This document shows, one piece after another, positions 16,396-25,429 of a stretch of 64,000 bases of DNA. The number at the start of each line of letters is the position of its first letter. The stretch's first letter is position 1. The notes under the pieces are model-generated. The model was not told the origin of the DNA. It saw nothing but the letters and a program-made list of their open reading frames with translations, and did no database searches. The position numbers and the translations under genes were made by a program. This DNA comes from Haloarcula sp. H-GB4 (GTDB lineage Archaea; Halobacteriota; Halobacteria; Halobacteriales; Haloarculaceae). The stretch lies in contig NZ_JAVDDX010000001.1 of assembly GCF_030848575.1 (NCBI RefSeq), positions 1,178,001-1,242,000 on the forward strand, read 5' to 3'.

Positions 16396-18642
16396 ATGAC
16401 GGATATTGCTGAAACCTTCTGCATTCTCCACGCCGATGACGAACCGGGGTTTGCCGACATGACGGCATCGTTTCTGGAACGCGAGGACGACCGGGTAGAC
16501 GTGCAGACTGCGACGAGCGCCACAGCGGGGCTGGAAATCCTAGCAGACAACGACATCGACTGTGTCGTCTCCGACTACGATATGCCCGAGCGGAACGGCA
16601 TCCAATTCCTTGAAGCTGTCCGCGAGGAGTACGGGGCGCTTCCATTCATTCTCTACACTGGCAAAGGTTCTGAGGAGATCGCAAGCGACGCTATCTCAGC
16701 CGGTGTTACCGATTATCTGCAAAAAGGGAGCGGTACGGACCAGTACGCAGTGCTCGCGAATAGAATTACTAACGCAGTGGAGTCTCAGCGTGTCAAACGC
16801 GAGCGGAACCGCCAGCTCGATGCCATCGAGACCGCACAGGAGGGAATCAGTATCCTGGACGAGGATGGGCGGTTTATTTTCGTCAACGAAGCGTACGCAG
16901 ATCTCTACGGCTACGACCCGGCGGAGATGCAGGGCCGGCACTGGGAACTGTTGTATCGAGAGGCGGACATTCCACGCATCTACGACGAGATCCTCCCGGC
17001 CATCGAAGAGACCGGGTACTGGACAGGCACGACGACCGGGCTCCGTGCCGATGGGAGCACGTTCACCGAGGACCACGTGCTCGCACGGACTGACCGCGGT
17101 GAACTGGTCTGTACGGTCCGGGATATTTCTCAGCGGCGGGACGGCGAACAGGAACTTTCCCGGACCAAACGCGCCATGAACGAGGCACCTATCGGCATTA
17201 TAATGACCGGCCCCAAGCAGGATGACACCCCGATAACATACGCCAACAGTCGATTCTTGGAGCTGACTGGCTACACGGAGTCAGAGGTGCGCGGCCGAAA
17301 CTGCCGGTTCCTGCAGGGCGAGGCGACCGAGTCCGAGCCGGTCGACGCGATGCGGGCGGCCATCGACAAGGGCGAACCCGTGTCGGTCGAACTCCGGAAC
17401 TACCGGAAGGACGGAACTATGTTCTGGAATCAGGTGTCTATCGCCCCAGTCTGCGACGATGACGGAACGGTCATCAACTACGTTGGGTTCCAACGGGACA
17501 TTACCGAACGAAAACAACACGAACGTCGCCTCAAAGCCCTCAGCGAATCGGTACAGGATCTGCTCCGGGCTGACACGCGCGAGGAGGTGGCTGAAATCGG
17601 CGTCGAGACGGCGCGCACTGTACTGGGACTCGAGGCGAACACAATCCACCTCTACAACGAGGATGAACGAACTCTCGAACCGGTCGCCGCCTCTGACGGG
17701 ATATATGACCTGGTAGACGATTTGCCGACCTTCACGCCCGGAGACAGCATCGCGTGGCGCGTCTACGAGTCCGGTGACGCACTCGCCGTCGATGACGTCC
17801 ACGCCGACCCGGACATCTACAACCCGGACACACTGATCAAAAGCGAACTGTATCTCCCGCTCGGCGAGTACGGAGTCCTGTTGGCCGGTTCGGAGACGAC
17901 CGCGGCGTTCGATCAGCGAGACGTCGTCCTTGGAGAAATTCTGGCCGGACACGTCACCAGCGCGCTCAAGCAGGTCGAAGGGACCGAACAGCTACGCGAC
18001 CGCGAGCGGGCCCTCGAACAGCACAACGACCAACTTGAGGCGTTCACGAGCGTCGTCTCACACGATTTGCGAAATCCGCTGAACGTTGCGCAGGGGCGAC
18101 TGCAACTGGCGGGCGAGCAATGCGAGAGTGAACATCTGGCTGCTGTCGAACGGGCACACGAACGGATGGATACGCTGTTAACCGATCTGCTCACGCTGGC
18201 ACAGGACGGTGAGACCGTCACCGACCGCGAACCGGTCGCACTAGCATCGCTCGCCGAAAATTGCTGGGCGACTGTCGAGACGGCCGATGCGACACTCGTC
18301 ACTGATATCGACAGGACCGTCCTGGCAAACGAGAGCCGCTTGAAACAGTTATTCGAGAATCTCGTTCGAAATGCAGTTGAGCACGCTGGGGCGGACGTGA
18401 CCGTAACGATCGGGGCGTTAGACGACGGGTTCTACATCGCGGACGACGGCCCCGGCATCCCCGAAGACGAGCGGGAGACAGTGTTTGAAGCCGGCTACTC
18501 AACGAGCACGGAGGGAACCGGATTCGGGCTCAGTATCGCCCGGCAGGTCGCAGCGGCGCACGACTGGGAGATCAGTGTTCGCGACAGCGCCGACGGTGGC
18601 GCACGCTTTGAGATTACTGGTGTCTCGTTTTGCGATTCATAG
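16396..18642 (+). CDS. Hybrid sensor histidine kinase: receiver, PAS, LOV, GAF, HisKA, HATPase
   Basis: Soluble 748-residue sensor with no membrane segment. Order: receiver (8-125; phospho-acceptor D60 in VSDYDMPERNG), PAS (141-247), a second PAS of the LOV type (260-370), GAF (380-525), HisKA with H556 in VVSHDLRNPL, and an ATPase with N655 in ENLVRNAVEHA and GTGFGLSIA at 707-715. The LOV domain has GRNCRFLQG with the photoactive Cys at 303, the flavin-contact Asn residues N335 and N345, and Q366 in VGFQRD. It is therefore a good candidate for a blue-light receptor. No partner regulator is adjacent. Confidence 0.9.
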   Translation: MTDIAETFCILHADDEPGFADMTASFLEREDDRVDVQTATSATAGLEILADNDIDCVVSDYDMPERNGIQFLEAVREEYGALPFILYTGKGSEEIASDAISAGVTDYLQKGSGTDQYAVLANRITNAVESQRVKRERNRQLDAIETAQEGISILDEDGRFIFVNEAYADLYGYDPAEMQGRHWELLYREADIPRIYDEILPAIEETGYWTGTTTGLRADGSTFTEDHVLARTDRGELVCTVRDISQRRDGEQELSRTKRAMNEAPIGIIMTGPKQDDTPITYANSRFLELTGYTESEVRGRNCRFLQGEATESEPVDAMRAAIDKGEPVSVELRNYRKDGTMFWNQVSIAPVCDDDGTVINYVGFQRDITERKQHERRLKALSESVQDLLRADTREEVAEIGVETARTVLGLEANTIHLYNEDERTLEPVAASDGIYDLVDDLPTFTPGDSIAWRVYESGDALAVDDVHADPDIYNPDTLIKSELYLPLGEYGVLLAGSETTAAFDQRDVVLGEILAGHVTSALKQVEGTEQLRDRERALEQHNDQLEAFTSVVSHDLRNPLNVAQGRLQLAGEQCESEHLAAVERAHERMDTLLTDLLTLAQDGETVTDREPVALASLAENCWATVETADATLVTDIDRTVLANESRLKQLFENLVRNAVEHAGADVTVTIGALDDGFYIADDGPGIPEDERETVFEAGYSTSTEGTGFGLSIARQVAAAHDWEISVRDSADGGARFEITGVSFCDS

Positions 18643-18792
18643 CGACTGGCGCGGTGTCCATCTGGAGTCTTGCTGGCACCCCGTCCAGAGGCAGTCAGTA
18701 CTTCACCACTGTTCGATAGTCGGCGGAGGACTCAGTACGAGTGAGCTGCCGCTGTTCGTTCGTTTCCAAAAGCGGCAGCAAGCCGAGGTTCG

Positions 18793-19227
18793 TTAGTCTT
18801 CGAGCGCGTCAGCGATGCGGTCGAGCGAGCGCCGCATATCGTGGACTTCGTCTCGGAGCTTTCGCATCTCGCGCGTGAGTTCCTCGTTGTCGCTTCCGCC
18901 CGATTCCTCATGCTGGCTTGGCGGGCCGCCGCCCATGCCACCGGGGCCACCCGGACCGGGGCCGCCGGGGCCGCCACCCATCATGCCGCCCATCATCTGT
19001 GCGAAGGGGTTGCCGCCGCCCATGCCACCGGGGCCGCCGCCACCGCCCATCATCTCTTCCATGCGCTCTTCGCGGCTCATCTCTTCGCCGTCACCCTCGC
19101 CTTCTTCGCGCTCCTCGGCGCGTTGCTGTCGGATCTCCTCGACTCGCTCGCGGAAGGACTTCTCCTCGCCGCCTTCCTCGGTCGCGTCCGCCGATTCGCC
19201 AGCGTCTTCAGGTTCATCGTCTGCCAT
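18793..19227 (-). CDS. Acidic protein with Gly/Met/Pro-rich low-complexity core
   Basis: 144 residues. The N-terminal 60 are strongly acidic and probably helical (KSFRERVEEIRQQRAEEREE). Residues about 63-105 are a Gly-Met-Pro repeat made of GGMGG, MMGG and GPGGPG units. The C-terminal 35 form a coiled-coil heptad pattern (LTREMRKLRDEVHDMRRSLD). The ATG at 19227 was chosen because the longer frame (19281) begins with untypical sequence. No known family beyond haloarchaeal hypotheticals. The coiled coil suggests oligomerisation. Confidence 0.7.
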   Translation of the reverse strand: MADDEPEDAGESADATEEGGEEKSFRERVEEIRQQRAEEREEGEGDGEEMSREERMEEMMGGGGGPGGMGGGNPFAQMMGGMMGGGPGGPGPGGPGGMGGGPPSQHEESGGSDNEELTREMRKLRDEVHDMRRSLDRIADALED

Positions 19228-19293
19228 ACGCTCGGGTTTGGTTGGGCCGCTGAAAAGGGTTGTCGTCCGAAGACAGGCCACGTAAGCGGTCGG

Positions 19294-20343
19294 TCAGCGG
19301 GGGACGCTGGTCCGGAGAATCGCGCCGTCTTCGGGAGACTGGTTCGCAAAGTTACAGATGAACAGCGAATCCTGCTGGTCGCCGGTCCCGAAGAGCACGT
19401 CAGAGGGGAACACCAGCCCGTCGTCTGCCGTTGCAACGGCGTCCGTGGTCCCGTCCGCAGTCACTCTGACGACGCGGTTCTGGCTGTTGGCCGCAACATA
19501 GATGTCACCGTCCCGGCTGGTAATCCCGTCCGCTCCGAATATCGCACCGCCTTCGAAGAACATCGACGGCTCGCCGGCGGCACCGTCCGACTCGACCGGA
19601 ACGCGGAGCAAGCGACCAGTTTCGTCGGGGGCTCGCGTTACCGCGACGTAGATATCGCCGTCAGCGTCGCGGGCGATTCCGTTCGCGCCGAAACTCTCCG
19701 TCTCCAGCCGGTCGTCGTCCAGCCAGGTCGACCGCTCACCGTCGGTCGTGACCGCGTAGACCACGCCGTTTTGTGATTCAGTCACCAGCAGGCGCTCCCG
19801 GTCGGCGTCATAGTGGATGTCGTTCGGGAACCCGCTAATGCCGACAAGCTGTGCCGTGTCGCCGTCAGGTGGGACTTCCCAGACGCCCGACTGGTCGTCC
19901 TGTGTGGCGACGGCGGCGTATACCGTTCCATCGGGCGCTGCTTCGACACCAATCGCGCCGGGCAACGTCGCAATCTGTTCGGTATCTTCGAGGGAGAGGC
20001 CGGTCGCGTCGGTCTCTGCTGCGGGAACGCGCCGGACCTCACCGGCCGTGATGCCGAAGTACAGGCCGCCGTCAGGACCGAGGGCCATGTTCTCCGGCAC
20101 GCGGTCGCCACCGACCGAGACGAGTGTTTCAACGGTCGTTTGGTCCGGCGTCGCTGTCTCGGTGTCGGTTGCCGTCGGTTCGTCGGCTGTCGTTGTAGGT
20201 TCGCTACTACCGTCGTCGGTAGGTGTCGGGGTTGAGTCAGTTGCGGTCGACTCGTCGCCGCCGGTACAGCCGGCCAGACCTACACCGGTGGTGGCGCTGC
20301 AACCGAGCAGGAATCGTCGCCGCGTTACGCGTCGTCTGGTCAT
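19294..20343 (-). CDS. Tat-exported lipoprotein with beta-propeller (SMP-30/NHL-like) domain
   Basis: 349 residues. It starts with a twin-arginine signal and lipobox (RRRFLLGCSATTGVGLAGC), then a Thr/Asp/Ser-rich linker to about residue 70, as in anchored haloarchaeal surface proteins. The rest shows repeats of the type LGPDGGLYFGIT, AAPDGTVYAAVA, ARDADGDIYVAV and TSRDGDIYVAA, typical of six-bladed propellers such as gluconolactonase/SMP-30. It probably acts outside the membrane. The substrate is unknown and an enzymatic role is not certain. Confidence 0.8.
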   Translation of the reverse strand: MTRRRVTRRRFLLGCSATTGVGLAGCTGGDESTATDSTPTPTDDGSSEPTTTADEPTATDTETATPDQTTVETLVSVGGDRVPENMALGPDGGLYFGITAGEVRRVPAAETDATGLSLEDTEQIATLPGAIGVEAAPDGTVYAAVATQDDQSGVWEVPPDGDTAQLVGISGFPNDIHYDADRERLLVTESQNGVVYAVTTDGERSTWLDDDRLETESFGANGIARDADGDIYVAVTRAPDETGRLLRVPVESDGAAGEPSMFFEGGAIFGADGITSRDGDIYVAANSQNRVVRVTADGTTDAVATADDGLVFPSDVLFGTGDQQDSLFICNFANQSPEDGAILRTSVPR

Positions 20344-20438
20344 AATGTACTTCTCGACGTATGGCTGACAGGTCCCTGAAACCTCGGATTACTGAAACGC
20401 CGACTGTGGGTACCTGATATGATTGGCGGCAGGGCGTA

Positions 20439-20741
20439 TCAGGCGAGCCGTCGGACCAGTACCGAGAGCCCCAGCCCGCAGCCAAGCACCACGGCGAGGT
20501 TGAACGCCGCGTTGAACAGCGGCCGATATCTGTCGGTGACGAACGTATCAATCGCCGACGACGCGGAAAAGTAGAACTGCAGTGTCGCGATGAGCGCAAC
20601 GAGTGTGAGGATAGCAAACACTGCCCATTGCGCGTAGACGGCAATCGTCGGACCAGAGTCGTCATCGGTCTCGCCGACAGCGTCGCTGGTCTCCGCGCCG
20701 GTGTCCTGTGCCACTACGTCGGTGTTGGAGGTGTCACTCAT
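20439..20741 (-). CDS. Small membrane protein, unknown
   Basis: 100 residues: an acidic N-terminus, then two membrane helices (AQWAVFAILTLVALIATLQF and NAAFNLAVVLGCGLGLSVLV) separated by a short loop, ending VRRLA. The start ATG at 20741 lies inside the last codons of the PGF-CTERM gene (8-nt overlap), so the pair is translationally coupled. No function is recognisable. Confidence 0.7.
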   Translation of the reverse strand: MSDTSNTDVVAQDTGAETSDAVGETDDDSGPTIAVYAQWAVFAILTLVALIATLQFYFSASSAIDTFVTDRYRPLFNAAFNLAVVLGCGLGLSVLVRRLA

Positions 20742-21750
20742 TGGTCTGTCTCCGTGCGATGAGGAGGGCGCTTGCGAGGACCGCAATCAGTCCGAGCAAC
20801 GCTGTGAAGCCGGGCCCCTGCCCAGATGCCGTCTGCTGTGGTTCGTCCATCCCCTGCTCTTCCGGCCGGTCTTGCTCGAAATCGCTGGATTGGAAGCCGA
20901 CCTGTTGTCTGGTTTCGTTCTCCTGAAGACGCTCTGTCGGATGGAGGTTCGCCGGGGAGCTCTCGGTCCCGACGATGACGCCATCGGAAAGCAGCATCCC
21001 GTCGAGCCAGTAGTTGTAGTCGTCAGGCACCGTCAGTTGGGTTCTGACGATCTCAGTCCGGCCGGGTCGAATCTGGCCGACCCGCACGGTCGACTCGTCA
21101 GCGATAACATTCGAGTCAGCTTGCCGTGCTCGGAGCCGGAGCGAGAGATCATTAGACGGATTGTTGCCGGCATTCGTGACGTACACCGAGACGTTCAGCA
21201 TCGTCTGGTTGTCCGCGACGCCGTCAATCCGATAGGTGATGGAATCGAGCGGGACGCCGGCGTTCTCGAAGCGCTGGAACGTCACGGTACTGCGGGCGTA
21301 CGCCGGTGTGAGCGCGTCGACGTTCTGGACTGACTGCTGGCCGGTCTCGACCCGATTCCCGTCCTCGTAGACGATCGTGTCTATCCGATAGCCGCCTGCT
21401 CGCTCGACTGTGATGTTTGACCGCACCGATACCTCTCGTTCCCCTTCGACTGTGCCGACCGACTGTCGCGTCGTCGTTGCGACGAGGCCGGTGTCCGCAT
21501 CGATGGCCCGCGTCTCGACGGTGACGTTCTCGGCAGGACCGCCGCGGTGCGAGAGTCGGGCGTCGATGGAGAGCGTCACTGTCTGGCCGTCGACCGACGC
21601 CGGTTCGATGGTCGTCTCGCGGAGGTCGAGATAGCTCTCGCGAACGTTATCCTCGGGTTCGGAGAGCGCGCCGGGGACCGCTGTTGCACCGATGAGCATG
21701 GTCAGGACGACCACGACCATGCCACCGGTCAGGAGGGTTTCACGTCGCAC
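20734..21750 (-). CDS. Surface protein with C-terminal PGF-CTERM sorting signal
   Basis: 338 residues. An N-terminal signal or anchor helix (LLTGGMVVVVLTMLIGATAV) precedes a beta-rich extracellular region with two or more Ig-like or CARDB-like modules (VTLSIDARLSHRGGPAENVT; MLNVSVYVTNAGNNPSNDLS) and several N-glycosylation sequons. The end is a PGF-CTERM: Gly-rich, then PGFTALLGLIAVLASALLIA and ARRQ, the recognition signal of archaeosortase A, which replaces it with a lipid. It is cotranscribed with a small two-helix membrane protein. Its exact role is unknown. Confidence 0.8.
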   Translation of the reverse strand: MRRETLLTGGMVVVVLTMLIGATAVPGALSEPEDNVRESYLDLRETTIEPASVDGQTVTLSIDARLSHRGGPAENVTVETRAIDADTGLVATTTRQSVGTVEGEREVSVRSNITVERAGGYRIDTIVYEDGNRVETGQQSVQNVDALTPAYARSTVTFQRFENAGVPLDSITYRIDGVADNQTMLNVSVYVTNAGNNPSNDLSLRLRARQADSNVIADESTVRVGQIRPGRTEIVRTQLTVPDDYNYWLDGMLLSDGVIVGTESSPANLHPTERLQENETRQQVGFQSSDFEQDRPEEQGMDEPQQTASGQGPGFTALLGLIAVLASALLIARRQTNE

Positions 21751-21827
21751 ACGAGGATGGGCAACAGCCGCCTTTAAATGTCTTCTGTACTGTCAAGTAC
21801 GGATTACAGCGACGCCAGTCGCCGGTG

Positions 21828-22583
21828 TTATCCGAACGCGCCGAGGCTCGACTGGAGGTCGCGGTCGGTTCCGCCGTCGGTGAGTTCGTAGCCGACGAGC
21901 TGTCGGAGGTCGACGGCATAGACGCTGCCGTTGTTCTCAAGCACGACGACGCGTCCCTTCGTCCCCCGGACAGTCCCGGTCGCCAGGGTTTCGGCCATCG
22001 GACGGTCCGAAAGGGATAGGTCGTACTCGAAGTCGTAGGTCGCCAGCGGGTCGTAGCGCTCACAGAGTGACGCCCACCAGTCCGTGTCGACGGACTGGTC
22101 AAATCCCGATATCTTCGTCGGGACTCTGACCCGGTCCCCCAGCTCGACAGCGATATCGGCCTCGATCTGCCGGGCGATACGGCCGTCGGCGACGGTTCGG
22201 AGGTGGGCGGCCCTGTCGGCCCCTTGCTCACGGAGCCGCGTCTCCAGCCGCCAGGAGCGGGTGACCCCGACCTTGATGACATCCGGCGCGAACGCTGCCA
22301 GGTACACCGCGTGTTCCTCATCGCAGGTGTCGAGGGGCTTGTTGCAGTCACCGGTACAGCGGGCACACGGCCAGATATCGGTGTGTTCCGGACAGTACGG
22401 CGCGGAGTCATTGTCGCAGTGAAAATGTCGGTCGCCGTCGACCGCGCCAGCACAGTGGCGCTCGCCGAGCGTGTAGGAAAGTTCCGTGTCGGGGTCCAGT
22501 CGCTCGGTAGTGACGCTCCCGTCCTCGGCCAACAGGAGCGCGGCGTGTTCGTCGACCCGCGCATGGTAGCCCACGACCTGCAC
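21828..22583 (-). CDS. DUF2797 family zinc-binding protein
   Basis: 251 residues. A cysteine-rich region (about 45-85) has ERHCAGAV, HCDNDSAPYCPEHTDIWPCA, CARCTGDCNKPLDTC, suggesting one or two zinc sites. It is followed by VYLAAFAPDVIKVGVTRSWR, resembling a GIY-YIG-like beginning. The GTG at 22583 (VQVVGYHARVDE) is preferred to the ATG at 22658, because the latter leaves no room for the promoter of the divergent gene at 22659. Function unknown. Confidence 0.72.
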   Translation of the reverse strand: MQVVGYHARVDEHAALLLAEDGSVTTERLDPDTELSYTLGERHCAGAVDGDRHFHCDNDSAPYCPEHTDIWPCARCTGDCNKPLDTCDEEHAVYLAAFAPDVIKVGVTRSWRLETRLREQGADRAAHLRTVADGRIARQIEADIAVELGDRVRVPTKISGFDQSVDTDWWASLCERYDPLATYDFEYDLSLSDRPMAETLATGTVRGTKGRVVVLENNGSVYAVDLRQLVGYELTDGGTDRDLQSSLGAFG

Positions 22584-22658
22584 GTCCGGCGGTTCGGCGC
22601 GGAGCCGCAAATGGCTGCCGGGACGATGTTTTTGTGTTTGTCTGTCAAATACCAGCAC

Positions 22659-23114
22659 ATGGCAGACCTACAGCTTCGGAGTCCGGCCTTCGACGACGGC
22701 GACCGTATCCCCGAGGACCACGGCTACTCGGCGGCAAACACGAACCCACCGCTAGAAATCGAAAACGTCCCGTCGGACGCATCGTCGCTCCTCCTCATTG
22801 TCGACGACCCGGATGTCAAAAAGCCGGCCGGGAAAGTGTGGGACCACTGGCTCATCTGGGACATTCCACCGGATATCGGGCGGATTCCGGAGGGGTGGAC
22901 AGCCGACGAGGCCACAGAGGGACAGAACGACTTCGGAGAGGTCGGCTGGGGTGGTCCGAATCCACCGGACCGAGAGCACACGTATCGATTCCTCCTGTAC
23001 GCGCTAGACACGACGCTCGATCTCTCCCCGGCGGCAGACAAGGATGACGTGTACGACGCGGCCAGCGGCCACGTCGTCGAAAAAGCACAGCTGAACGGCA
23101 CGTACCCGGTCTAA
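22659..23114 (+). CDS. YbhB/YbcL family PEBP-like protein
   Basis: 151 residues of the phosphatidylethanolamine-binding/Raf-kinase-inhibitor-like fold. It shows FDDGDRIPEDHGYSAANTNP, the DDPD motif in LLLIVDDPDVKKPAGKVWDH, WLIWDIPP, and the pocket segment GWGGPNPPDREHTYRFLLYA. Prokaryotic members bind small anionic ligands; the ligand and role in archaea are unknown. The frame is open far upstream (to 22203), but the ATG at 22659 matches the family. Confidence 0.88.
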   Translation: MADLQLRSPAFDDGDRIPEDHGYSAANTNPPLEIENVPSDASSLLLIVDDPDVKKPAGKVWDHWLIWDIPPDIGRIPEGWTADEATEGQNDFGEVGWGGPNPPDREHTYRFLLYALDTTLDLSPAADKDDVYDAASGHVVEKAQLNGTYPV

Positions 23115-23122
23115 GTCCGCCC

Positions 23123-24049
23123 TTAGAGTTCTTCGAGCAGTTCGCGGGTCGACTGCCGCACGGCGTCATCGCTTGACTGTTCGGGTTCCCAGCCGAGCGC
23201 CGAGAGCTTGTCGACGGAGAGGCGCATTCGCGGTACGTCGCCGGTCCAGCCGCGGTCACCACCGGTGTACTCGTACTCGGGGTCGATATCCATCTCTTCG
23301 GCGACGATGCTGGCGATGCGGTCGACCGATGTGGTCGTCCGCGTGCCGAGATTGAACACGTTGTGGTCCTTGTCAGCGTGTTCGACGGCGAACAGCATCG
23401 CGTCGATACACTCGGAGATATGCATATAGGACTTCTCCTGACGGCCATCGCCGAGAATTGTCAGCGTCGACGGGTCCTCGGTGAGTTTCTCGATGAAGTC
23501 GGGAATGACGGCGCCGCGCAGGCGCGGGCCGACAATGTTCGCAAACCGGAACACCCACGACTGGATGTCGTGGCTGTGGGCGTACGTCGAGACGAGCGAT
23601 TCCTCGGCGAGTTTTGTCGCGCCGTAGACGCTGATGGGCTCAAGCGGCGCGTAGTCTTCCGGCGTCGGCCGCGGCGCTTCGCCGTATACCGTGGACGACG
23701 ACGTAAACACGAGGTTTTCGACGCCGGCTTCCTGCATCCGTTCGAGGATGTTGTAGGTGATGTCGCTGTTGTCCTCGAACTGGCGGCGAGGGGTGTCCGT
23801 GTCGACCAGCTTCGACGCCGCGAGGTGAACGACGAGGTCGACATCGCTTGTGATAGCCTCAGCGACGACGTCGGGGTCGGTGAGGTCACCATCCAGATAG
23901 GTTGCGCCCGCATGGACCCACTCGGACTGCCCGTTCGCTTCGTTATCGACGACGACGACGTCGTTGTCCGGAGCGAGGCGCTCGACCAGATGCGACCCGA
24001 TAAAGCCCGCCCCGCCGGTGACGACTATTCGCTTCTCTGATACGTCCAT
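23123..24049 (-). CDS. NAD-dependent sugar epimerase/dehydratase (GalE-like)
   Basis: 308-residue short-chain dehydrogenase of the extended type. The NAD loop is VVTGGAGFIGSHLVERLAPD, and the catalytic residues are in SSSTVYGEAP and YGATKLAEESL (YxxxK). The C-terminal substrate domain includes GDGRQEKSYMHISE. It probably acts on a UDP- or dTDP-sugar for glycan synthesis, for instance UDP-glucose 4-epimerase, but specificity cannot be read here. The start was placed at 24049 because MDVSEKRIVV matches the family opening. Confidence 0.87.
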   Translation of the reverse strand: MDVSEKRIVVTGGAGFIGSHLVERLAPDNDVVVVDNEANGQSEWVHAGATYLDGDLTDPDVVAEAITSDVDLVVHLAASKLVDTDTPRRQFEDNSDITYNILERMQEAGVENLVFTSSSTVYGEAPRPTPEDYAPLEPISVYGATKLAEESLVSTYAHSHDIQSWVFRFANIVGPRLRGAVIPDFIEKLTEDPSTLTILGDGRQEKSYMHISECIDAMLFAVEHADKDHNVFNLGTRTTTSVDRIASIVAEEMDIDPEYEYTGGDRGWTGDVPRMRLSVDKLSALGWEPEQSSDDAVRQSTRELLEEL

Positions 24050-24166
24050 AGGTGCGATGCTTCCCAGGCGAGAAAAAACGTTGTGGTCGCGGCCGATTCC
24101 GGTGGCGTCGGTAGCCACGTAACAGATGACAACGTCGTTTTATAGCTTCCCCTGTGAGAGTCGGTT

Positions 24167-24835
24167 ATGACCCGATTCACTCGCCGTAGCGTTCTCTCGG
24201 CGACAACTGTTGCGCTCGGCGCGCTAGCCGGATGTGCCGGCGGCGGTTCTGAGTCGGCCGAAACGGAGACTGCTGGAACGGAGACGGCAACGCCCGCTCC
24301 GGGCCAGCCGCTCTCGACACCGGTCGCGGGCGACCCCGAGGCCGACGTTACGGTTGCGGTGTACGAAGACTACGCCTGTCCACACTGTGCGACTTACTCG
24401 GAGTCCGTCTATCCGAAGGTTCAGGAAGACTACCTGGACGATGGAGCGATCCGCTACGAGTTCCACGACTTCCCGATTCCGGTCAACGAGGAGGTCTCGT
24501 GGCAGGCCGCAAGCGCTGCGCGCGCCGTGCAGGACAACGTCGGCGCGGAGGCCTTCTTCACATACTCCGAGCGCCTGTTCGCGAACCAGAACCAGCTGGG
24601 GCCGGATACCTACGCCGAACTGACGGAGGGACTGGACGTCGACGGTGAGACTGTTCGAGCGGCCGCGACGGGGGAACTGTATCGCCCGACAGTTTCCGGT
24701 GACCGTGATGCAGGTACCGACCGCGGCGTTCGGGGGACGCCAACCGTGTTCGTGAACGACGAGCAGGTCGAGTGGAGCGAGGTCGCCTACGAGCCGGTCC
24801 AGTCAGCTATCGAAGCCGCACGGAGCGACGGATGA
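24167..24835 (+). CDS. Tat-exported DsbA-like thioredoxin-fold lipoprotein
   Basis: 222 residues. It has a twin-arginine signal and lipobox (RRSVLSATTVALGALAGC), a Thr/Glu-rich linker, then a DsbA/DSBA-like thioredoxin domain from about residue 60. The active site is CPHC in YEDYACPHCATYSE and the cis-proline loop is RGTPTVFVNDEQ. It probably catalyses disulfide formation outside the membrane. Its stop overlaps the trm56 start (ATGA). Confidence 0.88.
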   Translation: MTRFTRRSVLSATTVALGALAGCAGGGSESAETETAGTETATPAPGQPLSTPVAGDPEADVTVAVYEDYACPHCATYSESVYPKVQEDYLDDGAIRYEFHDFPIPVNEEVSWQAASAARAVQDNVGAEAFFTYSERLFANQNQLGPDTYAELTEGLDVDGETVRAAATGELYRPTVSGDRDAGTDRGVRGTPTVFVNDEQVEWSEVAYEPVQSAIEAARSDG

Positions 24836-25374
24836 AGGACTCCCCGCAGGTGACGGTGCTCCGACTGGGCCACCGGCCCGGCCGGGACGAGCGGATGACG
24901 ACCCACGTTGGACTGACCGCACGCGCGCTCGGGGCTGACAAAGTCGTGCTGGCCAACGCCGCCCGCAATCAGGCAGATACCGTCATCGACATCACCGACC
25001 GGTTTGGTGGTCCTTTCGACGTGGCCTCGACAGAAGAGCCAAAGCGGCTCATCCGTGATTTCGAGGGTCGCGTCGTCCACCTGACGATGTACGGCGAGCC
25101 GGTCCAAGAGGTTGAGGCCGGCGTTCGAGAGGCCCACACAGCGGAACCGCTGCTGGTCGTCGTCGGCGCGGAGAAAGTCCCCTTCGAGGTGTACGAGCAC
25201 GCCGACTGGAACGTCGGCGTCACCAACCAGCCACACTCCGAGGTCGCTTCGCTGGCCGTCTTCCTCGACCACCTGTTTGAGGGCCGGGAACTGGACCGCG
25301 ACTGGGAGAACCCCGACCGGGTAGTCGTCCCGCAGGAAACCGGCAAGCGAGTCGTCGACCCCGGCGAGGAGTGA
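24832..25374 (+). CDS. trm56: tRNA (cytidine(56)-2'-O)-methyltransferase
   Basis: SPOUT-class methyltransferase that methylates C56 in the T loop of tRNAs in archaea. The protein has 180 residues. It starts MKDSPQVTVLRLGHRPGRDE with MTTHVGLTARALGADKVVLA, and shows the SAM knot segments VVHLTMYGEPV, VVVGAEKVPFEVYEHADWNV and TNQPHSEVASLAVFLDHLFE. The ATG overlaps the upstream stop. Confidence 0.9.
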   Translation: MKDSPQVTVLRLGHRPGRDERMTTHVGLTARALGADKVVLANAARNQADTVIDITDRFGGPFDVASTEEPKRLIRDFEGRVVHLTMYGEPVQEVEAGVREAHTAEPLLVVVGAEKVPFEVYEHADWNVGVTNQPHSEVASLAVFLDHLFEGRELDRDWENPDRVVVPQETGKRVVDPGEE

Positions 25375-25398
25375 TGCCCACGCAGTTGTGCCGCGGAC

Positions 25399-25406
25399 CT
25401 TTTATC
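25399..25406 (+). promoter_or_regulatory. TATA box of the sulfatase-like gene
   Basis: CTTTTATC centred about 28 nt before the ATG at 25430, supporting that start and a leaderless transcript. Confidence 0.55.
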
Positions 25407-25429
25407 GCTCGACGCTAACTCACGCTCAG

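Noticed and set aside
18957..19060. Possible CRISPR-like or tandem repeat
   Set aside because: The repetition is codon-level Gly/Met/Pro low complexity inside a reading frame, with no regular spacers.
22203..22658. Long N-terminal extension of the PEBP-like protein
   Set aside because: It lies antisense to the DUF2797 gene and has no family similarity; the ATG at 22659 is typical.
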